From Mytilisepta virgata (taxonomy: Eukaryota; Mollusca; Bivalvia; Mytilida; Mytilidae), in contig CM051519.1 of NCBI GenBank assembly GCA_028015205.1, positions 82,419,539 to 82,483,538 on the forward strand: a stretch of DNA of 64,000 nucleotides. Direction: 5' to 3'. This document shows, piece by piece, positions 1-11,479 of the stretch. Under the pieces are notes generated by a model. It made no database searches, was not told the origin of the DNA, and saw only the letters and a program-made list of their open reading frames with translations. A program made the translations under genes and the position numbers. Positions within the stretch are counted from its first letter, which is position 1. The number at the start of each line of letters is the position of its first letter.

Positions 1-176
1 ATCGGAACATTAATAGCTGATTTTAGGTTTTTGACGCTGAATCTAGGGAAACATGACGTCATAAGCACTGTGAACCAGAACGCAATACAAAATATCGTTG
101 AATGTGTTTCCGCTTTCATTTTAAATTGACTTTTCAACCCAACAGCAATCATAACACAGATATTGTTTCTACTTAC

Positions 177-333
177 ATCATAAGTAGAGCTGCTAGTAAA
201 GGAAATCCAGCCATAACAAAGAATACCATTCCTTTATAAATAGGACGGGTATGATGGTAAATGTTGTTAAATACTGTAGATCCCCCAAGTCTACAAACAG
301 CTTCTAACAAATATATATTAGCGAATAGTGCTC
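177..333 (-). CDS. SLC46-like transporter, exon 3 (partial gene)
   Basis: Third recognisable coding exon of the transporter whose first exon is at 3794-2699. The acceptor (TTTCAG, AG at 335-334) and donor (GTAAGT, GT at 176-175) are both strong. Read in the phase left by the exon at 2431-2348, it continues with ALFANI, then a stretch containing GSTVFNNIYH and a hydrophobic segment ending FFVMAGFPLLAALL. This matches the C-terminal transmembrane region of SLC46-family (proton-coupled folate transporter-like) proteins. It ends in phase 2, so at least one further exon lies to the left of the window. The stop codon a simple ORF reading finds here (TAA at 175-173) overlaps the donor site and is not the real end. 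Confidence 0.85.
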
Positions 334-2347
334 CTGAAATATCAGATAAAAAAATCACCCGTTATTATGAAATTATGTACTTATCAACTATGTTACAAAA
401 GGCATGTTCAGTGCGAATAATATGAGATTTGGCAGCGTTCATTAGTTACGTCATATGTGTGAGACATGATTCGCCAAAAATCCTTTAGGTTTATTTGCTT
501 GGTAGACACAAGTCCTTTGCGCTACATACGTGTATATTAAAAGCTCAATTGGCAGCAAGTTAAAATTTTGTTTTTTTTTAATTGAAGGAATAGCTCAAGC
601 CTTGAATGGTTTTTTAACTTAACCTTTTGATATTTGATCTTCGTGAACAATATTTTTGTTTATTGTCTCGGGTATTACTATTATAGATGATAATTTTCTA
701 CGAATAAGGAGGTATTATATTGTATATAAACTTAACATGTTAAAGATACAAAACTTTGTCAATAGATAGATCTTCAAACAATATCCTTGTTTTGACACGT
801 GTTGTATGGTAATATGTATTTGAAATAAAAAACTTTTCTGACCATACTTTAGAGATGACATTTAATCTTTAAATAGATACAATAAGAATACCAAAGTGGT
901 AAACCGGAAATTCAATTTTATTTGGTAACAACGACAAAAAGAACTACATAATAAGAAAGGATGTACATGTACGTAAAGAGAGTTAAGCGTGTCATCAGAG
1001 GTATTCTTGTGGAATGACACTGTTCCTTAATGCAGGGGCGTTTCCAGGATATTTGAAAGGGGGGGGGGGGCGAGAGGAGCGAGGCGAAAATTTTTTTTGA
1101 CCTTTTCTTTTGCTAAAAAAAATTAAAAAAATTGTGAAATGCACTAATGTAACGGTTCCTGACTTGCTTTAAAAGGAAATCAGTATGTGATTAATTAATG
1201 AATACGATAAATTGCCATATTCAATACAATATAAGCAGATTACGATAGTTTTTTTTTAAAGGGGGGGGGGGGCGTACGCCCAATACGCCCTCACCTGGAC
1301 CGGCCCATGCCTTAATGTAAACACTTTTACACCTTTTAAATCATATTTTCCGACGGAAAAAATCCAGTGATCAGTGAGTCGATGTACAGCGGACAGTTCC
1401 AAACAGTTATGAAGGAAAATCTGTTTTGCTGTACTCGGTCAGCTTCTTAGTTTTGCTATTCCTCATGTGTCCCACTTGTTTATTTAAAATATCGTGCTTT
1501 ACTGCGTTTCTATACACTTCAAAATATACATATGTATGTCCCAACAGTCAAAATGGTCCTTTATTTTTAAAAAAAAATACAATAACACCACGTTCTTAAT
1601 AATGTCAACGATTAGCATACACGCGCGCACAAAACAAAATTGCTCTGAGACTCGCGGAAAATGTGGGAATTTCAGATTTGAAAAGCTGAAATGTAATTAC
1701 ATGTACTACCAAAAGAAGAAAAATACTGTATAAGGCTTTGCTTTATTTCGACCAAATCGCACTTTAATAATACGATATCACACTCTCCACACAACATGCA
1801 CAGGTGCTATAATTTCACAATAGTTCCAAAATAACCCTTGCATTCAGCTCTTTTCATTCACTATCCACTCCAAAAGATTTTAATTGGGACTTACAATAAA
1901 CAAGAAATGTTTAACAGAAAAAGTCAACAATAACATACCAATACATTCAATAAAATCGGAAACTGCTTCCAAGACGTTTTTAATTATGACGCAAACATTA
2001 TCCCTCGTCCATTCGGTTTGCGAACTAGTTCCTGCTTGGGACGACTGAAATTTAATTTCACAGGGATATATATTATTTGAAGGAAGTATGTAAATTTATT
2101 CATAAAATGGCCAGAAAGGTGTAAGATTAATATGTATATTCGTCCACGAATAATAAAAAAAGGAAAAGAACCTGTCTTTTGGGAACACTGCTGAAGGCAG
2201 GATAACTTCCAGTGGAATGATACAGTATTACGAAACGGAAAGACCCTGCTACAAAGGTTGATGATGTCATTGAACCCAAGTTAAAGGGAGTTTATATTAA
2301 AAGTTGGACTGGGTCAATATTCTTTCATAAACACATATTAAAGTTAC
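334..2347 (-). other. Intron of the SLC46-like gene
   Basis: Non-coding stretch between exons 3 and 2 of the minus-strand transporter. It is AT-rich and contains the hAT-like MITE at 1033-1309. The short ORF at 1494-1733 has no recognisable features. I see no other gene. Confidence 0.6.
1033..1309. mobile_element. hAT-like MITE with 8-bp TSD
   Basis: A 277-bp element bounded by an exact 8-bp direct repeat, CCTTAATG, at 1025-1032 and 1310-1317. Its ends are imperfect terminal inverted repeats: left CAGGGGCGTTTCCAGG, right (reverse complement) CATGGGCCGGTCCAGG. An 8-bp target duplication and CAGGG-type termini are the known hallmarks of the hAT superfamily. The interior holds two long G runs (near 1061-1070 and 1261-1272) and no coding capacity, so it is non-autonomous. 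It lies within an intron of the SLC46-like gene. Confidence 0.75.
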
Positions 2348-2431
2348 CTTGTTTATCAGGATGAACCATGCGGGACAATATCGCTTTCAATAATGGTATA
2401 GGTAAAATTCTTATTATTCCGATGGCAGTAG
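2348..2431 (-). CDS. SLC46-like transporter, exon 2
   Basis: An 84-nt exon with acceptor TTTCAG (AG at 2433-2432) and donor AAG|GTAAC (GT at 2347-2346). It receives one nucleotide from exon 1 (after Tyr-Thr-G) and encodes ATAIGIIRILPIPLL, then a basic loop ending VHPDKQG, which flows in phase into the exon at 333-177. This is the cytoplasmic loop and membrane helix between the halves of the C-terminal bundle in the SLC46 family. Phase agreement at both ends is the main evidence. Confidence 0.85.
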
Positions 2432-2698
2432 CTGAAACAAATATAAAAATAAATCTGAACATTTTTATTAAATTTGTTTTTGAAACATTTATAGTCCAGG
2501 AAATTTAAGCATAACTGACTTACTTCACGATGAAGATATACAATTTTGGTCCCAATTTCATTCGGTCTTAACTTGAAGAGACTGAAATGTTCTTGTTATG
2601 GAAATAAAAATCTGGATAGATGCTAAATAGTTTTCATTCTGGTTCCATATCTCCTTTCTTAGATGAGCTAATATCATTCAGGTTAAATAGCAACCTAC

Positions 2699-3794
2699 CT
2701 GTGTAAACCAACCAGTCAGCATTGGAAATTCCGAACGTCACAAAACACGCGATGCAAGATATACAACCTATGATTGCTAAAGTAATTTCATTTAACCAGA
2801 GGAGAAGATATTTTAAAATTAAGGTACTGGAAGTGTTTTCTATTAAATAACTTCCTGCACGATACCATCCCACGTGCACAGAATTCCAGCAGAAAGGAAC
2901 TCCAAGAACATATAACGTTCTAATTGTTGCGTTTGCTGTAAAGGGAAAATGATGAAGGAAAAAGATAAGTAAGAACATTAAAAACACTTTCCTTTCGTCT
3001 CTTACAAACGTGTTTTTGTCACGGTAAAACGTACAGATTCCTGTTAGCGATGACATTATGTTTAACTTCCAACTTATTTTTTTGTCGTTTGAAATCGTGA
3101 ATATAACTAAAATCCAAACTAAGAGTGATAACGCAGTTGAAACGAGAAAAGGATACGTGAACCCAACTAGTTTGATTAAATATCCTGTTCCTATCTCTGA
3201 ACCAGCAGTTCCTATTCCCAATGCAGCTTCATATAAAGCGAAAGCAAATGCCCGTTTTGTTCCATCTTTTGTACAGTCAGCTAGTATTGTACAACAAATT
3301 AAATGATATGCGTAATGACTACCAGCTAAACCCTCAATACCACATGACAGTAAGTACCAGAAAAGATCCAAATCTGCATACACAGTGTACGTTCTTACGC
3401 AGAGTGCTGCAATAGTCAGGCTTATATTGAAAACCAAAATTCTTTTACGTCCTACTTGATCCGAAAGTGTGCCCAATATTATTAGAACTGGTAATCCGAT
3501 ACCATACATTGCAAGTTGTATATACCACGTCCAGTTCACAGCTTGACCCTGCATAAGATCGTCACTCGGAACTGTGGAATTAACCAAGCACTTGTCGCTC
3601 CGATCCATTGATAGATCTACACTATTATTGTCCTCTGTATGGTTTCTCAGATACGCATAAATATATTGTGTTTCTGCTGTAGCTCTCATTGTTATTGCAC
3701 AACCATTGAACAATGCAAGAAGACTAATTTTAAAATGACCATTGAGCCATTGCGTTTTATTTTCCCTTTGAAGAAGTTTCGTACCTTCTTCCAT
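2699..3794 (-). CDS. SLC46-like MFS transporter, large first exon
   Basis: Starts at an ATG (3794) and encodes 365 residues before the donor ACAG|GTAGG (GT at 2698-2697). Visible features are a short charged N-terminus; a first membrane helix; an extracellular loop with several N-X-S/T sequons (NHT, NST, NWT) and the family-typical 'ETQYIY' and 'WTWYIQL' stretches; the MFS motif-A loop GTLSDQVGRK at residues 108-117; and about nine further hydrophobic segments. With exons 2 and 3 the product exceeds 440 aa, the usual SLC46 size (12 helices). Known members move folates, cyclic dinucleotides or muropeptides across plasma or lysosomal membranes with protons. The substrate here cannot be told from sequence. 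Reading on past the donor adds a spurious tail ending GDMEPE, which I do not count as coding. The gene is incomplete at its 3' end because the window stops. Confidence 0.85.
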
Positions 3795-5437
3795 TTTACT
3801 TGTTCGGTTTCCTCCAAAAGAGTAATTTATATCCTAAAGACAATATATATGTACAGAAAAATCATTACAATATTATTTTTGATTATATCATGTCCATATG
3901 TTCTTATTAAAATACATTCCACAGTTATTAGATTACAAAGTAAAGTTATGAGAAATATATGTACATATCATATGTATGACCACGAGATAAAACAAATCAA
4001 CAATTGGTTAATGGGTTATAAATAGTTGACCCATTTTTAAATTTATCATTTATTATTTCGCCATATTTTCACTGCATGTACGAGTATGCCTTTTTAGCCT
4101 CTGTTATAGCATATAATAATACTTCATGAAAAAATTCTTTCATTTCATTGGATGAACGGCAAGTAATATTTTGTAATAACTTTGTGAATTCTAATTTTAC
4201 AAGCATAATCTGAATAACACCCTCTGAGTGATACTACCCTCTGAGCAATAACACCCTCCCGAAACGAACATTGCCGAATCCGGAAAATATCACCCTCTCC
4301 ATTACTCGAAAAGCGTAACTTCATTCACTGTAATAAAAACATGCTGCCTTCACCAGAGGGTTTTATGGTAGATTACCACACTCTGAAAACAATATTACCC
4401 TGTGGCAAAAAAAATATCACTCTCGACTTCGTCTCGTGTGATATTTTTTCCCAGAGGATGATATTGTTTTCCTCGTGTTGTAATCTACCATAACCCACTC
4501 CAGTAAAGGCAGTTAGTTTATTTTGTGACATGGCATGAAAGTGCCGATTTTCATTTGTATGAATGTGTATAGTCAGTTTTATCAGCCACATGCGGCTAAT
4601 ACACCTTATGGTTAAGCAATTAGTAACCTCATGTTAGGAAAACAGGTAAATTTTATTGTTGCACAGACAAACAGCATATGCATGTTTTGTGTTTTTAGTT
4701 ACATTCATAAGACGTAATACGTATATCCGTAGTTAGAATGAGAAGAGGTTATAAATATTAATTGGAAGGTATTAAACTAGAATTTTTAAAACTACCTTTT
4801 GAAGTGCTAAAAATAGAACATAAAGCAAGGCAAACAGCACTTTTACAGTAACTACTACTGTTCATTTTGAAAGTGATTGTAAAGTCTCCAACAATAAGTT
4901 TAAAAGCCTGAACCTTAAAGCAAGATATTTGTAATCTCAGACAATCGAAGATAATATATTTTTGTTCTCTAACGAGGCTTGAGCCGAGTTAAAAAAAAAC
5001 CCATTAATCTTCCTCGAGGGTGTCTGAGATTTCCATATATTATACGAGTTGCGATCTGGTGTTTGATTCTGTTTCTGATCCGTGATTGTGTATAAAATCC
5101 ACTGAGTATTGACGTAACAGTGGAAAATACAATTAAAGAAATAGGGATTTCAGTAATAACTAAAACTTTTAATACCTGAATTTCATATGATTTCTCGTAG
5201 TTTTGTACGTTCCAAAGAAAAATTATGACCAAAGAAGTTATTCTGAAACCTCGTTAGGTCAAGTGCAGCTTATGTTCTAATGTACATTGGTCTATTCATC
5301 AATACATAGAATTCGTTTTATTGAAACACTGGAATAAGACAATTTTATCTAAGGTCAATTTCAGTTTTCCTGGCGTGTTTTGAACTGGTAGACCAGGAAC
5401 GCTTTTGACTTTAGGCAGTGTAACATTTATATAACAA
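3795..5437. other. Intergenic stretch with a hairpin MITE
   Basis: I searched the minus strand here for exons 2 and 3 of the upstream SLC46-like paralogue (8945-7844) and found none. It holds the hairpin element at 4343-4512 and, just left of it, several degenerate 'AACACCCTC' type repeats (4215-4300). The small ORFs at 4969-5232 and 5299-5607 have no recognisable domains. Confidence 0.5.
4343..4512. mobile_element. Foldback (hairpin) MITE
   Basis: Two arms of about 83 nt, 4343-4427 and 4431-4512, are imperfect reverse complements. Matching blocks include ATGGTAGATTAC with GTAATCTACCAT, GAAAACAATAT with ATATTGTTTTC, and AATATCAC with GTGATATT. The loop is only a few bases (GAC ttc GTC). There is no coding capacity. 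The near-complete self-complementarity marks it as a foldback or hairpin MITE. I could not identify a target duplication. Confidence 0.7.
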
Positions 5438-6745
5438 AAAAAAGTCATGTGAGCTATTGCCATCACTTCGTCCGTCGTCCATTCGTCCGTTAACTTTTCA
5501 CATTTCAATCTTCTTCTCCAAAGCCCCATGGCCAAATGAAACCAAACTTGGTTGGGAGGTTCATTGGATGATACTCTACAAAATTTATGTTTTTGGTTCT
5601 GATCCAAAATTCAACATGGCTGCCAGGGCTATTTATGTACTCTGATTTGTTGAAATTTAAAAATTCTTCTCTAAAACTACAAAAACAATTGTATTGTTAT
5701 ATTGCATGATTGATCCTTACATGGTCCTCTACAAAGTGTATATTTTTCGTGCCGATCAGATATCCGCGGGACACATTTAACATGGAATCCCACAATACAT
5801 ACAAACAGCTTCTTGTCAGAAACTGTTTGACAGATTGAAGTAATAGTATGCCTGAATGATCATCATGGTCCTCTACAAAGTGTATATTTTTCATGCCAAT
5901 ATGAAATCCAAGATGTCTGAAACTACAGAGCCAGTTGGAACCAAACATGGCTGATATGGTCCTCTGTCAGAATTGTGTTGGATGACCCAGAAAGTTAACC
6001 AAGATGGGTACCACAGCTGAACTTAGTTAAACAAAGGACCCTATGGGGAAATTCATTAAAAAAATCTTGTCTGAAACCACTTAGCCATTTGAATCAAACT
6101 TGGCAGAAAGTCATTAGATGGTCCTCTTTCAGAAATATGTCCGATGACCGGAATGTCAACAAAGATGGCCGTCACAGCTGAACTTAGTTTAACATAGGAC
6201 CCTTTAGGAAATTTTATTAAACATTCTTTTTGTCTGAAACCACAGAGCCAATTAGGACCAACCGTTCAGCAACGGTCCTTAGATGGTCCTCTTTCAGAAT
6301 TTTGTGTCCGATGACCAGGACATTCAACCAAAATGGCTGCCACAACAGAACTTAGTTCAACATAGGACCTTTAGCAAATTGGGACCAGACTTTGCTGCAA
6401 TGGTCATTAGATGGTCCCCTTTCATAATTGTGTCCTATGACCTGGCCTGTCAATCAAGATGGCCACCAAAGCTGAACTTAGTTTAACATAGGACCCTATG
6501 GGAAAATTTAATTTACAGATCATCATACCTTAAACTAATGCCAGAAATGGTCCTCTTTGAATTGTGTTTGATAACCTTGAATGTCAACTAAGATGGCTAC
6601 CACACCCTAACTTTGTTTAACATTGAACCTAGGGAACCATGGGAAAACTAGCCAACATAACTTCTACACTTTTTCAGTCCGGCTGAAGGTGGACAAGATA
6701 AAACCAGGTGAGCGATACAGGCTCTTGAGATCTTCTAGTTCCATT
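5438..6745 (+). repeat. Bivalve 'AGCTCACCTGG' dispersed repeat, ~160-bp core units
   Basis: Begins near a run of GTCC-type repeats (cgtccgtcgtccattcgtcc, about 5468-5487). It then has about seven degenerate units of roughly 160 bp, each containing 'CCAATTnGAACCAAACTTGG', 'TGGTCCTCTTTCAGAATTGT', 'AAGATGGCCnCCACAGC' and 'ACATAGGACCCTATGGGAAA' type blocks. It ends with CCAGGTGAGCGATACAGGCT. The same family recurs at 36556-37177 (reversed), 37190-37743 and 58258-58810. ORFs inside it are by-products of the repeat. Confidence 0.75.
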
Positions 6746-6789
6746 TATTTATTTTCTTTCCCAACCTCTTTGTTCGGGATATACAACTG

Positions 6790-6841
6790 CAAATCCCGAC
6801 CCCCCCCCCCCCCCCCCAAAAAAAAAAAAAAAAAAAAAAAG
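6790..6841. repeat. Poly-C/poly-A low-complexity tract
   Basis: A run of about 17 C followed by about 24 A, directly after the dispersed repeat. It may be the tail of the inserted element or a simple expansion. Confidence 0.6.
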
Positions 6842-6914
6842 ATTAAAACGTCTGACCTTTTACTGTAAAGACTCAAATAAATATTGTGTCACTACCAAGG
6901 CAACAACAATTAAT

Positions 6915-7530
6915 GTATGATATTTGCCGTAAGTCCCCCTCCTGAGGAAGTTGTTCTCATTTCAGATTGGTCTACTGATCGAACTCGTCCAAGGTGATGT
7001 CTGCCAACGTTCATTCAATTATAAAAGGAGTCGGACAAAAACTGAAGTGCTATAAAGGCGTCATGAAGTAGTATGTAATATTTCACAAGCCTCCCAAAAA
7101 ATGGTAAGTTCTATATTTCAGATATTTTTGACAATAGAAGTTTTAAATTCTTTGATACCGGTACCAATTTTGCTGCACAAGATCTGTACATTTCGTCAAT
7201 TTAAGAATCATTAGTGGTGTCCAAGACCTCGGATCTTGTAAACCGAACCTCTATTCAAATATAAAGGGGGTCATTTCAGATTTGTCGGATAAACAAACTC
7301 ATTCAAGGTATTGATGAATGGAGAGAAACGCTTCATTTAAATATTAAGAGAATCCAACACAAATAATTAATATCTGATTTTCGTGAAAGTTCCCCTCCTG
7401 AAAAAAAAAATGGTTCACCATGACAGATTTTCCTAAGAATCCAACTCATCCGAGGTATTGATGAGTGGCAACCTTTGACCAAATTTAAAGAGGGTCCAAC
7501 AAGAAATGAAGGTGCGATGCAGGCCACAAC
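6915..7530 (+). repeat. Degenerate direct repeats, ~150-300 bp
   Basis: Related blocks recur, including 'TCCCCTCCTGA' (6936, 7390) and 'ACTCATCCGAGGTATTGATG' (7443-7462, with a diverged copy near 7298-7316 and a weaker one near 6984-6997), each followed by 'AAATTTAAAGAGGGTCCAAC' type sequence. This looks like another tandemly organised dispersed family. It has no coding content. Confidence 0.45.
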
Positions 7531-7843
7531 TATGTGATTACAGACTTCATTTCGTGAGGAATAATAATTGTTTTATAGTTTTTTAACTGCAGACTGAATG
7601 TTTTTATCTATTATTTTGCAACATCATCGGCCAGTTGATATTCCTTTGTAATACACGCGTAATCCATTAGCAAAATGTGTAATGTCAGGATATTTCCGGA
7701 ATAGACAAAAAGTGTTGATAGATGTATACGCAATTGATTCAAAAGCTAGGCTAGTAATATATTCATACAACAATAGTATAATTGACTTATTTAATTGATA
7801 ACAAGTCTAAAAGAAACCTGAAATTAAGAGAGGTAAATCTCAC

Positions 7844-8945
7844 CTGTATACATCATCCAGTCATAGACAGAAATTCCAACTAAAACAAAACTGGCAACGG
7901 ATGAAACTAATCCAAAAATAGTAATAATATCACCAATCATGCAATGCTGGAGACCATAAAGAATAAGTGTGCCACCAACAAGTTGGCCGAAGTCATTCGC
8001 TGCATTGTACCATCCGATGTGTACAGATGTCCAACAAAATGGAGAGCCAAGAACGTATAGCATCCTTAAAGTGGTGTTTGCAGCTAATGGAAATAGGTGC
8101 AAGAAATATATAAAGAAATAAATGAATAAATGTTCTCTCTTACTGTTAATAAGTACGTCAGATCCTCTACAAAGCGCATATAGATTTGCAGGAAATGACG
8201 CCAATTCTACGGTTTTTCTTTTTCTTTTTTCATGAATAGTAAGTAATAAAAGAATTAGAATAAGAAAAAGCATCCCTGTTGCCACCATATATGGGTATGT
8301 GAATCCGACTATTTTGATAATGTACCCTGTTCCTATTTGCGAGGCACTGCCTCCTATTCCCATCATAGCATCGTAAATGGATAATATCAATGATCTTTGT
8401 TTATCAGGCTTAGTATTGTCTGCTAACATTGCACTGTATGCCAGATTATACATGTAATGCCCTCCGGACATTCCTTCAACAGCGCTGAACAATAGGTACC
8501 AGTAGAGATTTAGGTCAGCATATATGACGTATGTTCTTAAAGCAAACGAAATAAAAGTAAGGATTATGTTATATGCTAGAACTGATTTACGTCCAACTAG
8601 ATCCGATACTGGACCTGCAATAACCAAAACGGGTAAGCATATTCCGTATTTTGTTAACTGGATGTACCATGTCCAGTCCGAGGCCAAACTCTGAATGTAA
8701 TCATCGGAAGATCCGGTTGAATTTTTCAAGCAGTTCTGATTGTTTGAATTATATTTGTATGTTTCATTAATTGTACTGACGTTTGTATTTCTTTTCAAGT
8801 AGTCGTACACAAATTGTGTCTCTGTTACACTTCCTATTTCGAGTGCACAACTCTGCATCACAACAAACACAAATACTTTAAGGCGCATATTAAACCACGC
8901 TGCATCTTCAACAGGTTTTTTTAATAAAGGTTTAGTTTCATCCAT
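7844..8945 (-). CDS. SLC46-like MFS transporter, orphan large first exon
   Basis: Paralogue of the exon at 3794-2699, in the same orientation. I take the ATG at 8945 (protein begins MDETKPLLKK); an upstream in-frame GTG is not a credible eukaryotic start. It encodes 367 residues before the donor ACAG|GTGAG (GT at 7843-7842), which falls after the same Tyr-Thr-Gly and in the same phase as in the sister exon. Features are the same: 'TETQFVY', 'WTWYIQL', the MFS motif-A loop GPVSDLVGRK (residues 111-120), sequons NVS, NET and NST, and about ten hydrophobic segments. No exon resembling 2431-2348 or 333-177 was found between 7843 and 3795. It may therefore share those exons as an alternative first exon, or be a decapitated duplicate. 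Confidence 0.8.
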
Positions 8946-8999
8946 TTTAAAAGCAAAAATGTTATGTATCTGTTTCACGTGAGTTCACCTATACTTGAT

Positions 9000-9499
9000 A
9001 TCCATTTTACACTTGTATGTATAAAGATTACAAATGGTACACGTATGTTGCTATCGACAATTTTAGAACATATCTGAAAATAAAGGCAAGCTATCTAATT
9101 TGAAATTAAAAATAAAATATACGTGTGCGATATATTAATTTAAAAGCTATAAACAGATTTATCTTTATCAAAATAGTTTCATCATATTCGAATATTATGG
9201 AAAAGGTGGCTGCTGGCTGACTGTACAATATGTGGTTTGGGTAATAGTAGAAGTACAATGCAATTACTTTAGTACTGACATATATACATTTTGAGAATCA
9301 TTTTAATATTATCGACAAAAGAATACGCGAAGCGACAAAACAGTGGGAAATGTCCACAAATTAGAAGTCCAAGGAAAAGACAAAGTCAGGAGAATGGAAC
9401 ACAACAAACAAACTCCACAAGGATACATGTTAACTAAAAGAATAAAAACGTATAATAAACTAAACAAGACTAGAACAAGACAGCACAGAAACTGAAGCA
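9000..9499. other. Non-coding, nothing recognised
   Basis: AT-rich sequence upstream of the orphan SLC46-like exon, where its promoter would be expected. I could not identify a convincing core promoter. Confidence 0.4.
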
Positions 9500-10235
9500 C
9501 TAGCAATCAGGTGCTTCGGAAATGTAAGCATGTCCTGCTCCATTAATGGTACCCGTCACATTTCCAGTGAAGTGTCAAGTCTTTTGGGGTGTCAATTCCA
9601 GAAGGACGTAAAATCTAACTGAAAATATCTAGTCTCATACGCGAAATAGAAACCGTACCGGCCAATCAATTTATGATGATGACTCTAACACTTTTGGAGT
9701 GATGAAATTAACATAGACTGAACTTAACCCTGTCTAAGAAGTTTTTGTGACAGCAATCTCGCCCTGCCAAGAAAGTTGCCGTATAAATCACATACGTGGC
9801 AGGGACGAATCAACTTTGAATTGTACACCCCAGGGACTGGAGACCTTGGTATGTTACTGCTAAGAAAGGGGAAGTTCAACATTGGAAAATTAAAATCTTT
9901 ACGTTTTTCATAAAGTTTTGATTTCAATCGCCCATTATTATCAATGTATAAGTAAAAATATAGAATGAAGCAGAAGTTGGTGTGTCTGTTGTCTCTTTAA
10001 TTTCAAGTTCGCTGGGATAGATGAGATGTAGGTAATCCTTAAGGTAAGGATTATTAAGTGACAAACACCATCTGTATAGCGGAAACTGAAATTAAAGGAC
10101 TTGGCTAGTTGCTTCTTTATTCCGATTCAGTACCCCGTGTAAAAATTTAGCTTCATATGAAAACAAGAACAGGGGACGACCAAAAGCGGGGCACAGTTTG
10201 TCACCATTGGGATGCCGATATTTTATTTGTTTTTT

Positions 10236-11182
10236 GTCCCCCGCCGCAACGCGATGCGGGGGATATGGTAATGCCGGGCGTCCGTCCGTCCGTCCGTCCG
10301 TCCACCTTGTAAGCGCTCTAGCAAATTTATTTCTTGACCGATTTGGATAATATTTATACAGTAGCTTTAACTCAATGATACTTTAAGGGAGTTCGAAGAT
10401 GAGTCATGTCGAAATATTTTTGTAGGAGTTATGCCCTTTAATTAATTAGAAAATTGACAAAATTTTCATGTAAGCGCTCTAGCAAATTTATTTCTTGACC
10501 GATTTGGATAATATTTATACAGTAGCTTTAACTCAATGATACCTCAAAGGAGTTTGAAGATGAGTCATGTCGAAATATTTTTGTAGGAGTTATGCCCCTT
10601 AATAACTTTGAAAATTGACAAAATTTTCATGTAAGCGCTCTAGCAAATTTATTTCTTGACCGATTTGGATAATATTTATACAGTAGCTTTAACTCAATGA
10701 TACCTCAAAGGAGTTCGAAGATGAGTCATGTCGAAATATTTTTGTAGGAGTTATGCCCCTTAATAACTTTGAAAATTGACAAAATGTTCATCTAAGTGTT
10801 CTAGAAAATTTATATTCTCCTTGCATTGGAATAATATTTATACACTTGGACCTAAAGGGAGGTTTTATACATAAACTCCTACCGAAACTTACAAAATTGA
10901 AAAATACTGTCTTTAAGAGTTTGTTAGGCGGAATACTTTTGATCAAAGCATTTCTGTTTATTGAAAAGGAGTAATGTACATTTGTATAAATTCTCAATAC
11001 ACATGGTAAAATAAGATTTCAACACTATACCCATATTGTATAAATGTCTTCATACCACTCATTAACTTGTAAAAAACTTTAGCAATAACCACAAATTGTT
11101 TGTCCTTCTATTCTCTCTCTTTGAGAAAATTTTGTTATGTTTCACTTGTCCAAGGGTTTCTGATGCTCTAGCGGCGGGGGAC
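10236..11182. mobile_element. Pearl/Helitron-like non-autonomous element with 12-bp TIRs and 161-bp core repeats
   Basis: A 947-bp unit with exact inverted ends: GTCCCCCGCCGC at 10236-10247 and GCGGCGGGGGAC at 11171-11182. The left end also forms a short hairpin (CCCCCGC ... GCGGGGG). It is followed by a GTCC microsatellite (about 10280-10304), then tandem core repeats starting 'GTAAGCGCTCTAGCAAATTT' at about 10309, 10470 and 10631 (period about 161 bp, nearly identical), and a diverged fourth copy from about 10792. Core copies share 'GAAGATGAGTCATGTCGAAA'. The architecture matches the pearl family described in bivalves, which is thought to be non-autonomous Helitron-related; that classification is inference. 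It sits inside the Penelope-like fossil. Confidence 0.7.
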
Positions 11183-11479
11183 TTCGGAACGCTGTTCGAT
11201 TTTTTACAAAGTAAGCCTTGTCCTTACCTAATACCAGACAGGCATATCTTTGTAAGCCTTGTTTAGTGCAGAAACATTGGTAAATTAGCTCATGAAAAAC
11301 ATACTTTAATTTATCATGTGGGAGGGTTGTATACAGTGTAGAAAAATCAAACGTTTTTATGCTATTACAATAGGTAAGGGCACTGGAAGTCAGATATTCC
11401 TGTATTTCTTAGAATCCACATCCGATTCACACTACTGGTTGAGTAGGCCTCATAGTAGCTCTTGAGACCATCCTTAATT

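Noticed and set aside
4969..5232. 87-residue ORF as a missing exon of the orphan SLC46-like gene
   Set aside because: No resemblance to the exons at 2431-2348 or 333-177, and no matching splice phase.
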